The notes under the pieces were generated by a model, which saw only the letters and a list, made by a program, of their open reading frames with translations, was not told the origin of the DNA and searched no databases. A stretch of 64,000 nt of DNA from contig NC_052136.2 in NCBI RefSeq assembly GCF_016086655.4, positions 8,990,001 through 9,054,000 on the forward strand. The letters are read 5' to 3'. Within the stretch, counting starts at the first letter, position 1; each line of letters starts with the position of its first letter. The position numbers were made by a program, and so were the translations under genes. This document shows positions 50,488 to 62,276 of this stretch, piece after piece. Source of the stretch: Lepeophtheirus salmonis (lineage: Eukaryota; Arthropoda; Copepoda; Siphonostomatoida; Caligidae).

Positions 50488-50690
50488 GTGACGTCAGCAC
50501 TGTTGATGTCCGCCATCTTGAATGAGGCCGAAACAATCAAATTTTATCAGAATAAACTATACTTATACTATGATAAGATGAGGGAGGATAGTAAAATAAG
50601 CTGCTTTGTATTTGGATGTCATAATGGGACAGACAAAGAAGAAAAAAAATCAATCTCACTAATACCCTGATTGCCAAATTTTCATCGCTA
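50488..50690 (+). pseudogene. THAP-like zinc-finger remnant (probably transposon-derived)
   Basis: From the internal ATG at 50578 the frame reads MREDSKISCFVFGCHNGTD, then KEEKKSISLIP, a stop, and LPNFHRYTAP. CxxxGCxNxxxxxxxxxSxxxxP matches the start of the THAP C2CH domain (C-x2-4-C, then FHRFP-like), but the later Cys and His are not found before further stops. THAP domains are common in P-element-like transposases and expanded in some crustacean genomes. The upstream GTGACGTCAGC and CCGCCATCTTG resemble repeat sequence. A terminal fragment of a real THAP gene cannot be excluded. Confidence 0.35.
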
Positions 50691-53600
50691 TACAGCCCCA
50701 TAACCTTATATATTATCTTGCGCCATATAAAAAATGTTTTATTTATTATTTACTACCAGGATTTCCCAGCATTGCCCAGAGTTATTAGAGTCGACAAACA
50801 GACACTCATTTACTAACATGGATATAAATTATATGTACTCTTTTTTTCTTTTTTAATACTAAGATTATTGAGATTTAGCTTCAACTGCTCGTTACTATAT
50901 TTTTATTTCTTAGATCAATCAGTCGTCTGGGTATTAAGTATTAAAGCACAATCAAAAATGAGGTCTTTACAGACAAACTTTGTTTTATTAATATAGATGA
51001 AACCTCTCACGTAGTACTCGAAGATTCGCCATGGAGAACAAGGGCTCCAATGCACTTCTCTTTACGTTCATTATACACTTTTATTTAGATAGTGTAGATA
51101 ATATATTAGCTTCTAAATTTGCAATTTTCTTTAATTATCATACTTTTTTGTCCCTAATATATGGGGAACAAAGTTAGTTCTACAAATCTAACCATTTCAA
51201 AGGGATCATCAGTACCAATTAATTTGATTTAATTCCAATATCACCGTTGTTCTTTGGTATTGAGTAGTATTTAATGGAAGTATTCATATTTATAAAGCAT
51301 TATAAATAAAGTTTCATCAAGTTTTTTGGGGGGATAAATTTATTCATTTTATTTAATAAATAAATCAACTTGAAACCTTTTAATATGCCCTTACATTCCA
51401 TTAAATACAATTTATGAGGTTTGTGAAGGCGCTTCAATAATAAATTTAATCAAATTATTGTTTGTAAAATGATAAAATTTTAGTCACTGGCTTTTTGGGG
51501 TGGATTTCATATATAGATATAAAAGGCGAATATATAAGTACATATATGGATAACCTCATACATTTGTTACCATGACTCCCAAATGGTTTTTTAATCCTAA
51601 AAAAACCATTTGTTGGCAACGAATTTTAAAATGGTTGTGTTCTACGTACAAACATTTCATTCTATTTATGTATTTGAGGCTTTATTTTACATCTGCTATC
51701 GGCTGATAAGGGGTCCAATATATTAATGCATTATCCAAAACCTACTCATGGGACAGCCTTTAAAGGAATTCCATTGGTAGGTATTAGGTAGTGAAACAAC
51801 CCCCTCGTTTCTTTTGGGGAGTTTCTTGATACTACCATTTGTCCGAGTTAGTCGTATTTTTAAAAATTCTTTATAGAAATGTGAACACAATGATATTAAA
51901 AACAAGAAGGGGAAAAAAACCCATTGACTTTATATAGAGATTTTCCATTAAGGAAGATTCCACCCATTAAAAAGTGTTGAATACCTCATAATAACAGTCA
52001 TGACATCAAAATGAAGAATTTTTTAAATACATATAATATATAAAAGTGTCTATTAAATAGGAACTGGGCTTATGTATGTATGATTGAAATACAAAAAGAA
52101 TGAAGAAAAAAACCACCATCAGAAAGTGGTTTTCTCTCTATTTCTCCGATACTCATTTTTTTAAATCATGGTTGTAAAGAGAATTTGACGTGTTTATTAT
52201 ACATATCATTTAAATAACTTCATTTTACACACTTTTATTTAACCCTTTTAACTATAAAATGCAATCTTAGATTTCGTGGGTTTTTTTATTTTATTTTTTT
52301 AATTAAGTTCTAATTAAATTATAAATTGACTCATACCACAACTAAATAAGGGGGGGGGAGGGTTAGCCAACTATAACATATATATAAAAATGATGATATA
52401 CAACCAGGAAGATTCTGGTTTTTTTTTTGCATTTATATACTTACCTACAAGGACGCGCATCTGTTTGTGCTCTGATCAAGCCAATATCTGGTTTATTATA
52501 TGATTTTAATAACTCATTTTAATTATTAAAATTATGGTTATATTATCAAGGACCAGAATGATTAATAAATTACAAAGTAATATTCCACAGCTAAGGTTAC
52601 ACACTCATAATTTCTAGACAAACATCTACTACCCATAATAATAGTTATATTCATATTATCTTCCCCATCTTGAATATAATTTATCTGATGTTCATATAAA
52701 GGAGGAAAAAAAGAAGTGGGGTGGTCTAGTCTTTACCCAAAAAAAATATGAGAAAGTGAGAATTTATTGGTTTTTCTTGAGTCTTTTTGAATAGGGGCTT
52801 TTATTTTATTTTTGGTGGGCGAAAGAAATGAAGAATTTGCTGTTAATGAGGTCCCATTCTCTTTCGACCCATCTTTTCTTTTTTGACCATCGTAATTATA
52901 TGAATTCTATAAATGTACATTAGACTGGCTCATTTTTAGGTTAATGTTTAATCTTTCTGCAAGGTAAAAACTGACTTTAGCAAAGTTTGATGCCTCTCAC
53001 GTAGTATTATGTTGGTCTCTATTTAGAAACGAAGACCGTGGTCCAGTTCAATGAAATTCAGTCAATTACAGTGGCACTTATCGGTCCTAAGGACCGATAG
53101 GACTAGTCCTAAGACAAGACTGGACCAAATAGATAAGGTCTGATTTAGCCCTACTTTCACACTATTTTAATTTTTAAAAAATGTGATTATTCAATGGAAG
53201 TTGGTCATTTATAGGCCTCTTGTACTATTTAAAATAAGACGATATGATTCAGAAATTCAAGTATTTTTATTTTTTTAGTATTTGGTTTATCAGTAAAAAA
53301 ATATTTTACATTTTGTTTGTAAGATTTTAAGGGGTTTGAGATGTACTCAACGATGGGTGACTCCCCTGATTTTATCCCTTATTCAACTAGTGTTAAATTT
53401 TGCTCTTTCATGTTTAATAAAACATTGCCAAAATCATTTTTCCGATTGTCTCCAACAGGTAAGGTATTTTTACAGTAGAAAAACATACTACTCCAAAAAC
53501 TGGACAGTCTAACGTACGTATTTAGGAACGATCTACATACATTGAACATTCATACTTTGTAGGTCAAATCTTTTTGAAATGGTTGTTGCAAATAATAAAT

Positions 53601-55083
53601 TTGTTCGTGTAGCGCCTTTCGTGATCCTTTAAGGTTCGTTTGTTTATTCGACCCGACAAATTATAAGAAAATAAAAAGTTTTTTAGGACTCTCTCATATT
53701 CTTACCTCCCCCCTCCCTGAATAAACAGTTCCTTAATAACCAAAAATAAGAGGAATAAGAATAAAAACCCATATTTAGAATATAATACATAGTATAGTAT
53801 GTACAATTACTCTACATAAATATAGAAACAGCATAAAAATCAAGGCCTCAGTGCGTCGTCGTGATCCACCTTTCTTCATTTATTTCATATTGATTACAAA
53901 TTGTGTGGTTTTTTTATTTTAAGTTGGGTAGGTAATGGGTGCAACAACGCCTTTAAATATCTCAATAGATGCCTAATTAGGCACAACATTAAATTCATCA
54001 TTCATTTAGCTGGGTCTGATGGAGGCCTTCTCATAGGTATCTTGTTCTTTATTTTCAAGGGTAAATTTGTGCGTTTAAAATCCATCATTCACCCACAAAA
54101 ACCTTTCCGTTATTCCTTCTTCACTACCCATAATTACTTGGGCTGTACTCCATATATGTACTCAAAACAAAATAAAAAAATGACCAGGGGTAATTTACCA
54201 AGAAATCTCTCCACCCTTATAATTTTTATTTACGTTAAGTACAGTAATATCTTGAATTAGGAGTTAATATGTTTCAGATTACTTAATTCGAATCACTGCC
54301 AGTTATACAGAGGGGGGGGGCACAAAACTTGTAATAGCATAGCATTTAATAACAATTTTACACCAATATTTTTAAATAAAAGGTTCCATTATGTAACCAA
54401 ACGAGAACTTAAACAATAATAAACAAGAATTGGTGAAGACATAGAAGGAATAGAAGGCATGCTATTTATTCCTTTGACATACATTTATTAAAATATTGTC
54501 GTCATTTTAAAAATGCATTTCAAAGTTTGACAACCAAATTTTATCACGGAGCTATATTTCCCTAGTCACGCCGACTCGTAACTACCTAGAACTGTTTAAA
54601 AGCAACTGGTCAACATAAGTAACACATATGTATGTCTTACTGTCAAAATACCACGAAAAGAATCTGTTAAATATTTTTATATACCTAATTTGTATACATT
54701 TATATATATAGATCGTTATTAATGGGAGATAATTACATCATATTCTAATTACATATTTAATTACACCTTTGGTGTAATTAATGAAATATTTAATAAGTAC
54801 ATTTACCTATTTTTTCATAAGATGAGAAGGAATGAATGAGTCTGTCTAATTTTCTTTAAGGTCAATTTCCCCTTCCTTCTCATTGTGAAGTCATCTGGTG
54901 GGATCTAACATATATCTTATTCCTGCAAGAAACTATCCACATAAATACATATATGGATCTTCAACCCCTTACACAACCATAACAAATTGATTTCCCTTAT
55001 CGAATATTTCTTTTGAAATGTGTAGAAAAAGAATCATTACGCATTCAATTCACTTCCATACTACAGTGTACACTGTACACACA
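50691..55083. other. AT-rich stretch
   Basis: No gene supported. GGACCGAT-family repeat at about 53040-53150 with the perfect 21-bp palindrome at 53079-53099; TGCCTAATTAGGCA palindrome at 53970-53983; pogo-like end at 54242-54267; hairpin TAATTACACC-TTT-GGTGTAATTA at 54758-54780. The 119-codon frame at 53901-54260 is of a length expected about once by chance. Confidence 0.5.
53079..53099. repeat. Perfect 21-bp palindrome of the GGACCGAT repeat family
   Basis: TATCGGTCCT-A-AGGACCGATA, followed by GGACTAGTCC, a second palindrome. Confidence 0.8.
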
Positions 55084-55637
55084 CAGGGCGTCCGCCAGGG
55101 GTGGCTGGAGGAGTTTAGTCTCCCCTCACCCTAAAAAAAAAATTAAGGATCTTTTTCCTATTTACTAGAATTTTTTGGGTCAGGATGAAAAAATTTTATG
55201 GAAAAAAGTGGTAAATTATTTTTCGTTCGATAGAATTATATAGCAGTAGATAAAATGCTATATTTGAAATTTAATTCCAACAATTTAATTTTTTGTGAAT
55301 AGCTAGGAATAATTTGCAAAAACATTTAATTTATTGGGAATAAAATTCAAAAATGAAATTTCATAAATAATTTTATTTTTTTAAATTTAACTTTTTTGTG
55401 GTTATCTTTGCATTTTTGAATTTTTGTGAATAGGTGTTATTTTTGGAGTTAAAAAAAATTATTATAAATAGCATTTAATTTTTCTAATTTTTTTTCAAAA
55501 TATTTAATTTTCTGTAAATAGCTATGGATTTTTGTAATTTTTTGTCAACAGCTGTGGATTTTTAAACAAATTTATGAACAGGAGTGGGTTTTTTTAATTT
55601 AGCCCCTTCCCCATTGCTAATTCTGCGGACGCCCCTG
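55084..55637. mobile_element. GC-capped inverted-repeat element, copy 6 (most complete)
   Basis: Left end CAGGGCGTCCGC and right end GCGGACGCCCCTG are inverted copies; flanks ACACA on both sides may be the target duplication. The core repeats ATAGCTATGGATTTTT-like units separated by A/T runs. No coding frame. This copy best defines the family's ends and its length of about 550 bp. Confidence 0.75.
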
Positions 55638-57813
55638 ACACATATACAGATTTATCCCCCGATTCGATTTTGTATGATTTTTTAAGACCGAATGGGACTC
55701 ATATTTATGTAAAGACCGTGGTCTGAGATTGTAATTTAAGGGTTTTCAAATTGTAGGTTTTCCTATAAATAATGGTACCAAATTAATTATGTACAGGCTG
55801 CGGTAAAATAACTTCCTTTTTCTAAAAGACACAAAAACAAGTTTTTAAAAACTAAAAAAAATTTATTTTTATTTTTTAATGATAGTAAACATTTTTAGTA
55901 TTTTATTTACAGTTTTGAAAATTATATCAAATAGGCAACGTCCCCCATTGTTTATACACCGAACTTAGGTATTTTAATACTGGTGTTTTTTTTTCCTCTT
56001 CAAACAAATTTTCATTTAGAATTTTAAAAGGGATAGTTAATTTCTACGAATTGATGCAATTTTTTATTGGAAATATATCTTATTTTATAACTGTGTATCA
56101 TTCGTTGATTACATAATTCGTTTTTGGCAATTTTACAAAGAACTTAAAAATCCTGGTTTTTACTAAATAAATCTGATTGTAATAAGTATCCATTTTGGAC
56201 AAACTGAACCAATTTAAAATTTATGCACAACTAGAAATTTGTTATAGATCTCTATCATAAATATTCGCGAAGTTATTTTCGTCCAAATAATTTTCTGAAT
56301 ATGAAAATGAATTTATTAAAAATGTGTGTTTTTTTATTTATTAGAAATTGAAGCAATTACTGAATTTCATAAACCGCACTAATAAATACTCAAGAGCTAA
56401 ATTGCAATTAGTTTAATTTTATGAAATATTCTGTCAAGCCATTTTTTGACAATATTTATTTTCGACGGCAAAAGAACGTTCCTCTCCATTCCAACGCATG
56501 ATAGCGACTCACTTTATTTCCAAAGAAAAAATAGAATCTGGCCTCTAGACTAAAACTACCTCCGCCCCAATATTACTTCTACTGCCTGATGACCACCCAC
56601 GATAAAAAAGGAAGTTATTTTTCGGCACCCTGTACAACAATGGAGTTAAACGTCATAACTCAATCATATAAGTCACAGCTTAAGTCATGGACGATCCATC
56701 TGTAAACCGCTCTAAACCGAATTTTCTAGTAAAGGATGGAATTAACTACTAGGTAAAAATAAGATATAATAGTCTTAGACCGGATTAGGATTTCCAGTCC
56801 GCACCCCAGCCCTATTACATTTACTGTTGTATACAGTAATAGACACATAGTACACAAAAATCCAAAACATATGTATGTAGATTAACCCGGTAAGAATAAT
56901 CATAAACTTGGAACAGGTAAAGCTCTTAAACGATAATTAAAAATAAAATAAAAGTTACTTCATAGTCATAAAAATGTTGTTGTTTTTTCTTGTGATCTTA
57001 ATAATAATTAATTACGATCATAAGTAGATTCACTTTTATTAATGAATAAGGGATGAGATGGCGCTTTCATTGAATCTCATACTTTTATTTGAGGTAAATG
57101 TAATCGAGTTCACCTTTTCCGAGTCCAAGTCCAGATTCGAGATTTAGATGTTCTAAGTAAATGAAATAATAAGTAACAATTATATATTTAACATTAAATT
57201 TTAATTGCAACCAAGTAAATATTTTTTTTATAATTATGACCTGTTCGAACCGGACAAAAGTAAAAAGAAGACATGGAGGATATACACAAAGCATTAGTGA
57301 GCTCATTTTTTTAGACGAGTGGTAGCGTGCTCATCATTTTAGAAGAGCGATCAAATCGCTCGAATGTTCACTCATTTATTTAAGATTGTATTACTTTTTC
57401 TGTTTCTACCTCTTAAGACATGACATCAAAAATTTCAAGGATACAGAATAACTTTAAAGATTGCAAGAATAGACGGTTAAAGTTATGTCCCAAGAAAGGC
57501 TTGAATATTTTTCCCCATGTTGTATCTGTGACTATCTGCTGTTTTGATTGACGGGTTTGTTTCTCATGTAGCTAGACACTTTAAGAAGTGCTCCTTCCTG
57601 TGTGGAGAAACGATTGAAAGACAAATATTCATCATTTGTATATAACTGAAATACGACTTTCTTATATTTTTATGTTGTAAATGACACAAGATCTCGAAAT
57701 CTCACGCTGGCATAAGTTAAAAAAACTTGAGGAACCTTTATACAAGCTCAACCTAATTATGATGCTTAACTGGATGATATTGCATAAAACTTTGTAAATA
57801 CATGTCCCTATGA

Positions 57814-57850
57814 CAATGGTTCCCAAAGTTTTTGTTCCCAAGGCACACCA
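57814..57850 (+). repeat. hAT-like transposon end
   Basis: CAATGGTTCCCAAAGTTTTT then TTCCCAAGGCACACC, matching the CAGTGGTTCCCAAACTTTTT pattern common in hAT ends. A fragment GAACCCTTGAGGGTGC near 58056 may be from the same element. Confidence 0.45.
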
Positions 57851-59238
57851 AAAAACAAATACAAATTTCTTGACACTCCTATTTTGATTAAACCAATCAT
57901 TTTGATCATTATAGCTATTGCAAATAATGTATGGTGGTCACAAATCGTACAGCACACTTGAGCGGACTTATGCTATGGATATAGATGCATAATTATTTAC
58001 ATTGAAAAGCTAAGTTGTATCAAAGGTATAAACAAGAGACGACAAATGTTTTGTCCGCCAGAACCCTTGAGGGTGCTATGCATATTTAATATTACTACGA
58101 AACCAATTATGCAATCTCTATTAATTCATTCAATTAAGAAGAGGAAGTCTCCAAAGGGAAGTCATATTTGCATACGTCACGAGGAAAAATGGTATAGTCA
58201 CGTATGTTGTAGTATCTCAAAAGGGATATCATAGGGCAGGAATTTTTTTTACATAGTAATGAAAGTATTCTGAAATTAACAGATGACTTAGAATTAGAAA
58301 ATTAGAATCCAGACGAGCGTACATTTCACACAAAAATTGTGAGTTAAAATAAGAGATGTTAATCAACAATTATATGCCAAAAGGCCAAATGTATACAGTT
58401 CTCAGTCCTTATGGATTAAGGTTTGGAGTCCTCATGGTTCTTAGTCCGAGCCTGAGACAAGTTCGAGTCCATGATACATGACGCGAGTTCAGACTCGAAT
58501 ACTAAAGCCTTGACTTGAGGCATCATAAAAAGCTATACCAAAAAAGATGGAAAAGTTAACTTATAAAGTTATTTTTATGTAACTGAGGGGGTAGAAAGAT
58601 TGGCATGAGTTAAATGTCGTTTCATTTCTCTTTTTATTCTTATCATTAAAAATATGAATTAAGATACTGATATCACTAATATTAGGAATGGAAAAGAAAG
58701 AAAAACATATTAATATTGATACCTGATAAAATCAGGCATTTATAACAGACAGAATTAAAAAGAACATGAAGCAAAAAAAAAAACCACAACACATTAGTTA
58801 AAAATTGAAATTAAGAAAGATCTGCTGTGCACATTTGGAGAGAAAGATAAGAAGAGAAAAGAAAATGACTAATTATTTTTAAAATTAGGGAAAACGTAGT
58901 CTTCTATGATAAGTAGTACATATACCCATATGTAGGTATATTGTTCAACACAGACCCCATATTTGTCTAACTGACAGCTTCTTATAAAATAAAAAAATAA
59001 CAATTTGTAGCACTTAAAATAAATGAAAGTAGGAGATCAGATAAGAGAGGAGTTGAGGAAAGATTTAAAACAAAACATTGTTTTGTTTTTCTAGCTATAT
59101 AAAAAAATATATATATATAAAGATACATATCATATGGCAACCTTGTTTTTTTATATTTAGTTATTTTTCTAGGTTATGCTTCTATCCTTAAATGTTGCAT
59201 AAATTGAGTCTTACATCACATTTATGTAGTTCCTAAGG

Positions 59239-59285
59239 CAGGGGTTGGAAATTTTTCAAAGTGTAGGAGCGATAAAGTGGAGGGT
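59239..59285 (+). repeat. hAT-like transposon end
   Basis: CAGGGGTTGGAAATTTTTCA fits the CAGGGGTTGGCAAACTTTTT-type ends of hAT elements. No partner end found. Confidence 0.4.
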
Positions 59286-60814
59286 GATGTTATTTATGAT
59301 GATAGTAATACATAGTTCATTTTCCTGAGCTATAATTGCTTTGTCAAAAACAACTGTCTTATTTTGATTAATTTATTTAATAACAAAAAAGTGTATTTTG
59401 TCGAAGTGACAGGCGAAAACTTTTCATGGTAAAAGAACCATATTTTGATGTCCAAAATCAGTGATAATTTTAGGACGAGAATGGAGTTAAAAACTAATAC
59501 CTTGGGTTTCTTGATTTTTTTCTAGAAATGTGGTTCTAGATGTGATTTTATTTTAGAAACAATATTAAGTAAAAATATTTAGGATTTTAATCAAACTCAT
59601 AAATCAAACGTGTAATGGAATTATTAAAAAAATTCCCCAAGAGCACAAACCTAGTTGTCAAAAGAGGAGAGTTGGTCACTGCCATAGTGGATACTTAGTT
59701 TGTACAGTTTATTTTCATACATAAGAACAACCTCCAAATGTTCTTGCTTCGTGCTGCAAAAAAAATATCAAAAGTTCATCATCACAAATAAAGCAGATTC
59801 AGGGTTTTAACACCTGCTAATTAATTCACTTAATTTCCATATCTTGTTACTTTTTGTGCCATTAGGATACTCGAAAGTTTGAATAATTATGAACGCAAGT
59901 ATGTTCCAATTGCCGAAGAAAAAAAAAACAACCAATTTTCATAGTTAGAGGGTTTGAAACATTGTTCCTGAGACGTGGTTACTATTTTTTGTCAACTGGG
60001 GGAAACTTCTTATCTCTATACTTACCTTGAAGATAGCCTTCCGTGGTCTCTTTAACGTACATTTTCTCTATTTACAAACTTCCCATGTCACATGGGTCTT
60101 TTTGTTTAATTCATGAGATGTCTGGTATTATGAAAGGCAAATGACGCACATTAAAAATAAGCTTAAAACGAAAATAAAGCATAAAAGACAAAAATCTACA
60201 ATATTTTTTGTAAAAAAGCAAAAAGAAGAATTAATAATAGTATATTCTTAATTTTTACACATATATATTCATCAATATATGATACCATACTTCAAGAGTC
60301 ATAGTATAAATAAAGAAGGCCAATTTACAAGAGAGTCAAATATATTTTTCCGTCCACCAAATACGGTAAACATAATGTGTTTTAGATTTTTATCTTGAAG
60401 TTATTCAAACTTTGACTGTGAATATTTTCTTACCAAAAAATTACAAACTCCTTGCACCTGTACAAACAATCAAAATCATGCAGGTTTCACATACCTACTT
60501 ATTATCCTGTCACTGCTTATATCTTTTAATTACTGTGATGGTAGCTCAACATTCCTTAAATATATAGATATATTATAGGTATGACTGAGTGACTTCATGA
60601 GGGTTTTGTTTATAGGAATTCAAGCGTGTAGAGATGGATCCGATTAAGTAGATACTTATTAAAAGAATCCTTATCCAAAAGGTTACACATATTTATAAAT
60701 GAATTCACTTATCAAATGATACAAATTATATATAGTTGGACTTGTAATATATCAATAAATCCCTTAACTTGTCCCTGTACGTTATTATTGTCTGCATCAA
60801 TGGTATAAAATAAG

Positions 60815-60890
60815 GGGGGAAATGAAGATCACATGATTACTATTTGTACAATGTAGTTTGTCTTTGCGACACTTTTTTCCCCCACTAAAA
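60815..60890 (+). repeat. Dispersed repeat 'ATCACGTGATCAGTATTTG', copy 3
   Basis: GGGGAAATGAAGATCACATG then ATTACTATTTGTACAATG, related to 18500-18598 and 19310-19385. Confidence 0.5.
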
Positions 60891-61573
60891 GCGTTGACAA
60901 TTGCTAACTACACTATGAATTCGTCTTTCTAACTGAATTCTTCGTAGGAAGCACAACGTTACCTCGATTACACAAAATTACACCATGCATTTTGTTGCCT
61001 GCTGTCGTTACCTTCCTCTGTCTTGATATGTCATGGCTTTTTTATAATTTATCATTTTTGTTGAACAAACAATGTTATAAGTGGTGATGGGGTTCGGTCA
61101 GGAAATCCTAGAACGGTTTGTTGGACCGAATTAGTTCAGTCCATCAAAAAGCTCGATCTGGCATGGTCTCATATAAAAATTAATTAAATCAGACTAGTGT
61201 ACACCCCCGCCCCCCCCCATTAATTTAAATAACAATAGATAAAATTTTAATTTTTTACATTTGGTTGGATTTTTAGTTATAACCCAATTTTGAATTTTAT
61301 TAATCGGTCAACACATTATTGAAATATGAACGCTTTTGTATTTTTCTCTGGACAGCCAACATGAAATGCTTTGGTGAATCGTTCTTTGGAAAATTCAAGG
61401 AATTCATACAAAACCTTTAAAGTAAGAATTCCTATTTAAAACATAATAAAATAGAAAACAGTTTCCTCTCATGATGATTATAAGAAAGATTTTATTTTGT
61501 AAATGATTCTAATATATATATAGGTTATATTTTATTTTAACTTATGTTTTTGTTTATAGAATGGCTTATCAAA

Positions 61574-62062
61574 GGCCTGCAGTCGTTGGGCTGAAGGGGT
61601 TGTAGCCCCCGCCCCAAATGAAGAAATTTTAGGATGAAAAAAATTTACACGTAAATTTGGGATTTTTTTTAAAGATTCCTTTTAATTAAAGAAAAGGTTA
61701 TTCGGACAAATTTTGTAGCAAAGCAAAAAATTTATTATTTGAAATTTTTGTTAATAGCTATGAATTTTGGAAATAAATTTAAAATTTTATGAAGAACTGT
61801 GGATTTTTCAATTTTTTTTTCTAAAAATTTAATTTTGTGTGAATACCTTTTTTTTTTGGCTAAAAATGAAATTCTTAGGAATAGCTGTGGATTTTTGAAA
61901 AAAAAATTGGAATTTTGTTTGAAAAAATTTAAGATTTGATTTTTTTGTGAAAAGCTGTGAATTTTTGGATTTTTTTTTTCGAAAAAAATACATAAACCAA
62001 GTCCTAAAATGTATATATATATATATATAGATAATCCCCTGCCCCTGCTAATTTCAGTGATT
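61574..62062. mobile_element. GC-capped inverted-repeat element, copy 7
   Basis: Left CTGCAGTCGTTGGGCTGAAG then GGGTTGTAGCCCCC; right CCCCTGCCCCTGCTAATTTC. The core has repeated AGCTGTGGATTTTT-like units and a TA run. No coding frame. Confidence 0.5.
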
Positions 62063-62230
62063 TTTCAACTCTCTTTTATTGCTACGCAGAGACTTGGAGT
62101 TTTTTATAAAAAAAAGTCATCCAAAAAACAAATATTTTTAAGATAATGTATTATAAATATAAAATTTTGAATACCATTCGGTAAATGAATGACAATTTTT
62201 AAATATTGCTGGCTCTTGGAGAACTTCCGT

Positions 62231-62276
62231 TTTTCTCAGGGTGTAGTACGCTATATAAAACGTTTGAGAACCACTG
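62231..62276 (-). repeat. hAT-like transposon end, minus strand
   Basis: Reverse complement reads CAGTGGTTCTCAAACGTTTT then ATATAGCGTACTACACCCTG, a typical hAT-type terminus. Its partner is not evident; the 57814 end does not share an 8-bp target duplication with it. Confidence 0.5.

Larger units (their letters stand above)
55638..61573. other. AT-rich stretch with hAT-like ends
   Basis: No gene supported. GGACCGAT-family fragment at 56700-56815; hAT-like end CAATGGTTCCCAAAGTTTTT at 57814; CAGGGGTTGGAAATTTTTC at 59239, another hAT-type end; GAGTC-rich degenerate repeat at 58400-58520; third copy of the ATCACGTGAT repeat at 60815-60890. Confidence 0.5.

Noticed and set aside
53901..54260. 119-codon plus-strand frame
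   Set aside because: A frame this long is expected about once by chance at this base composition; it starts at TTG, has no domain and contains a palindrome.
57814..62276. A complete 4.5-kb hAT element between two facing ends
   Set aside because: The ends differ after the first dozen bases, flanks CCCTATGA and CCTGGCTT are not a target duplication, and no transposase frame lies between.
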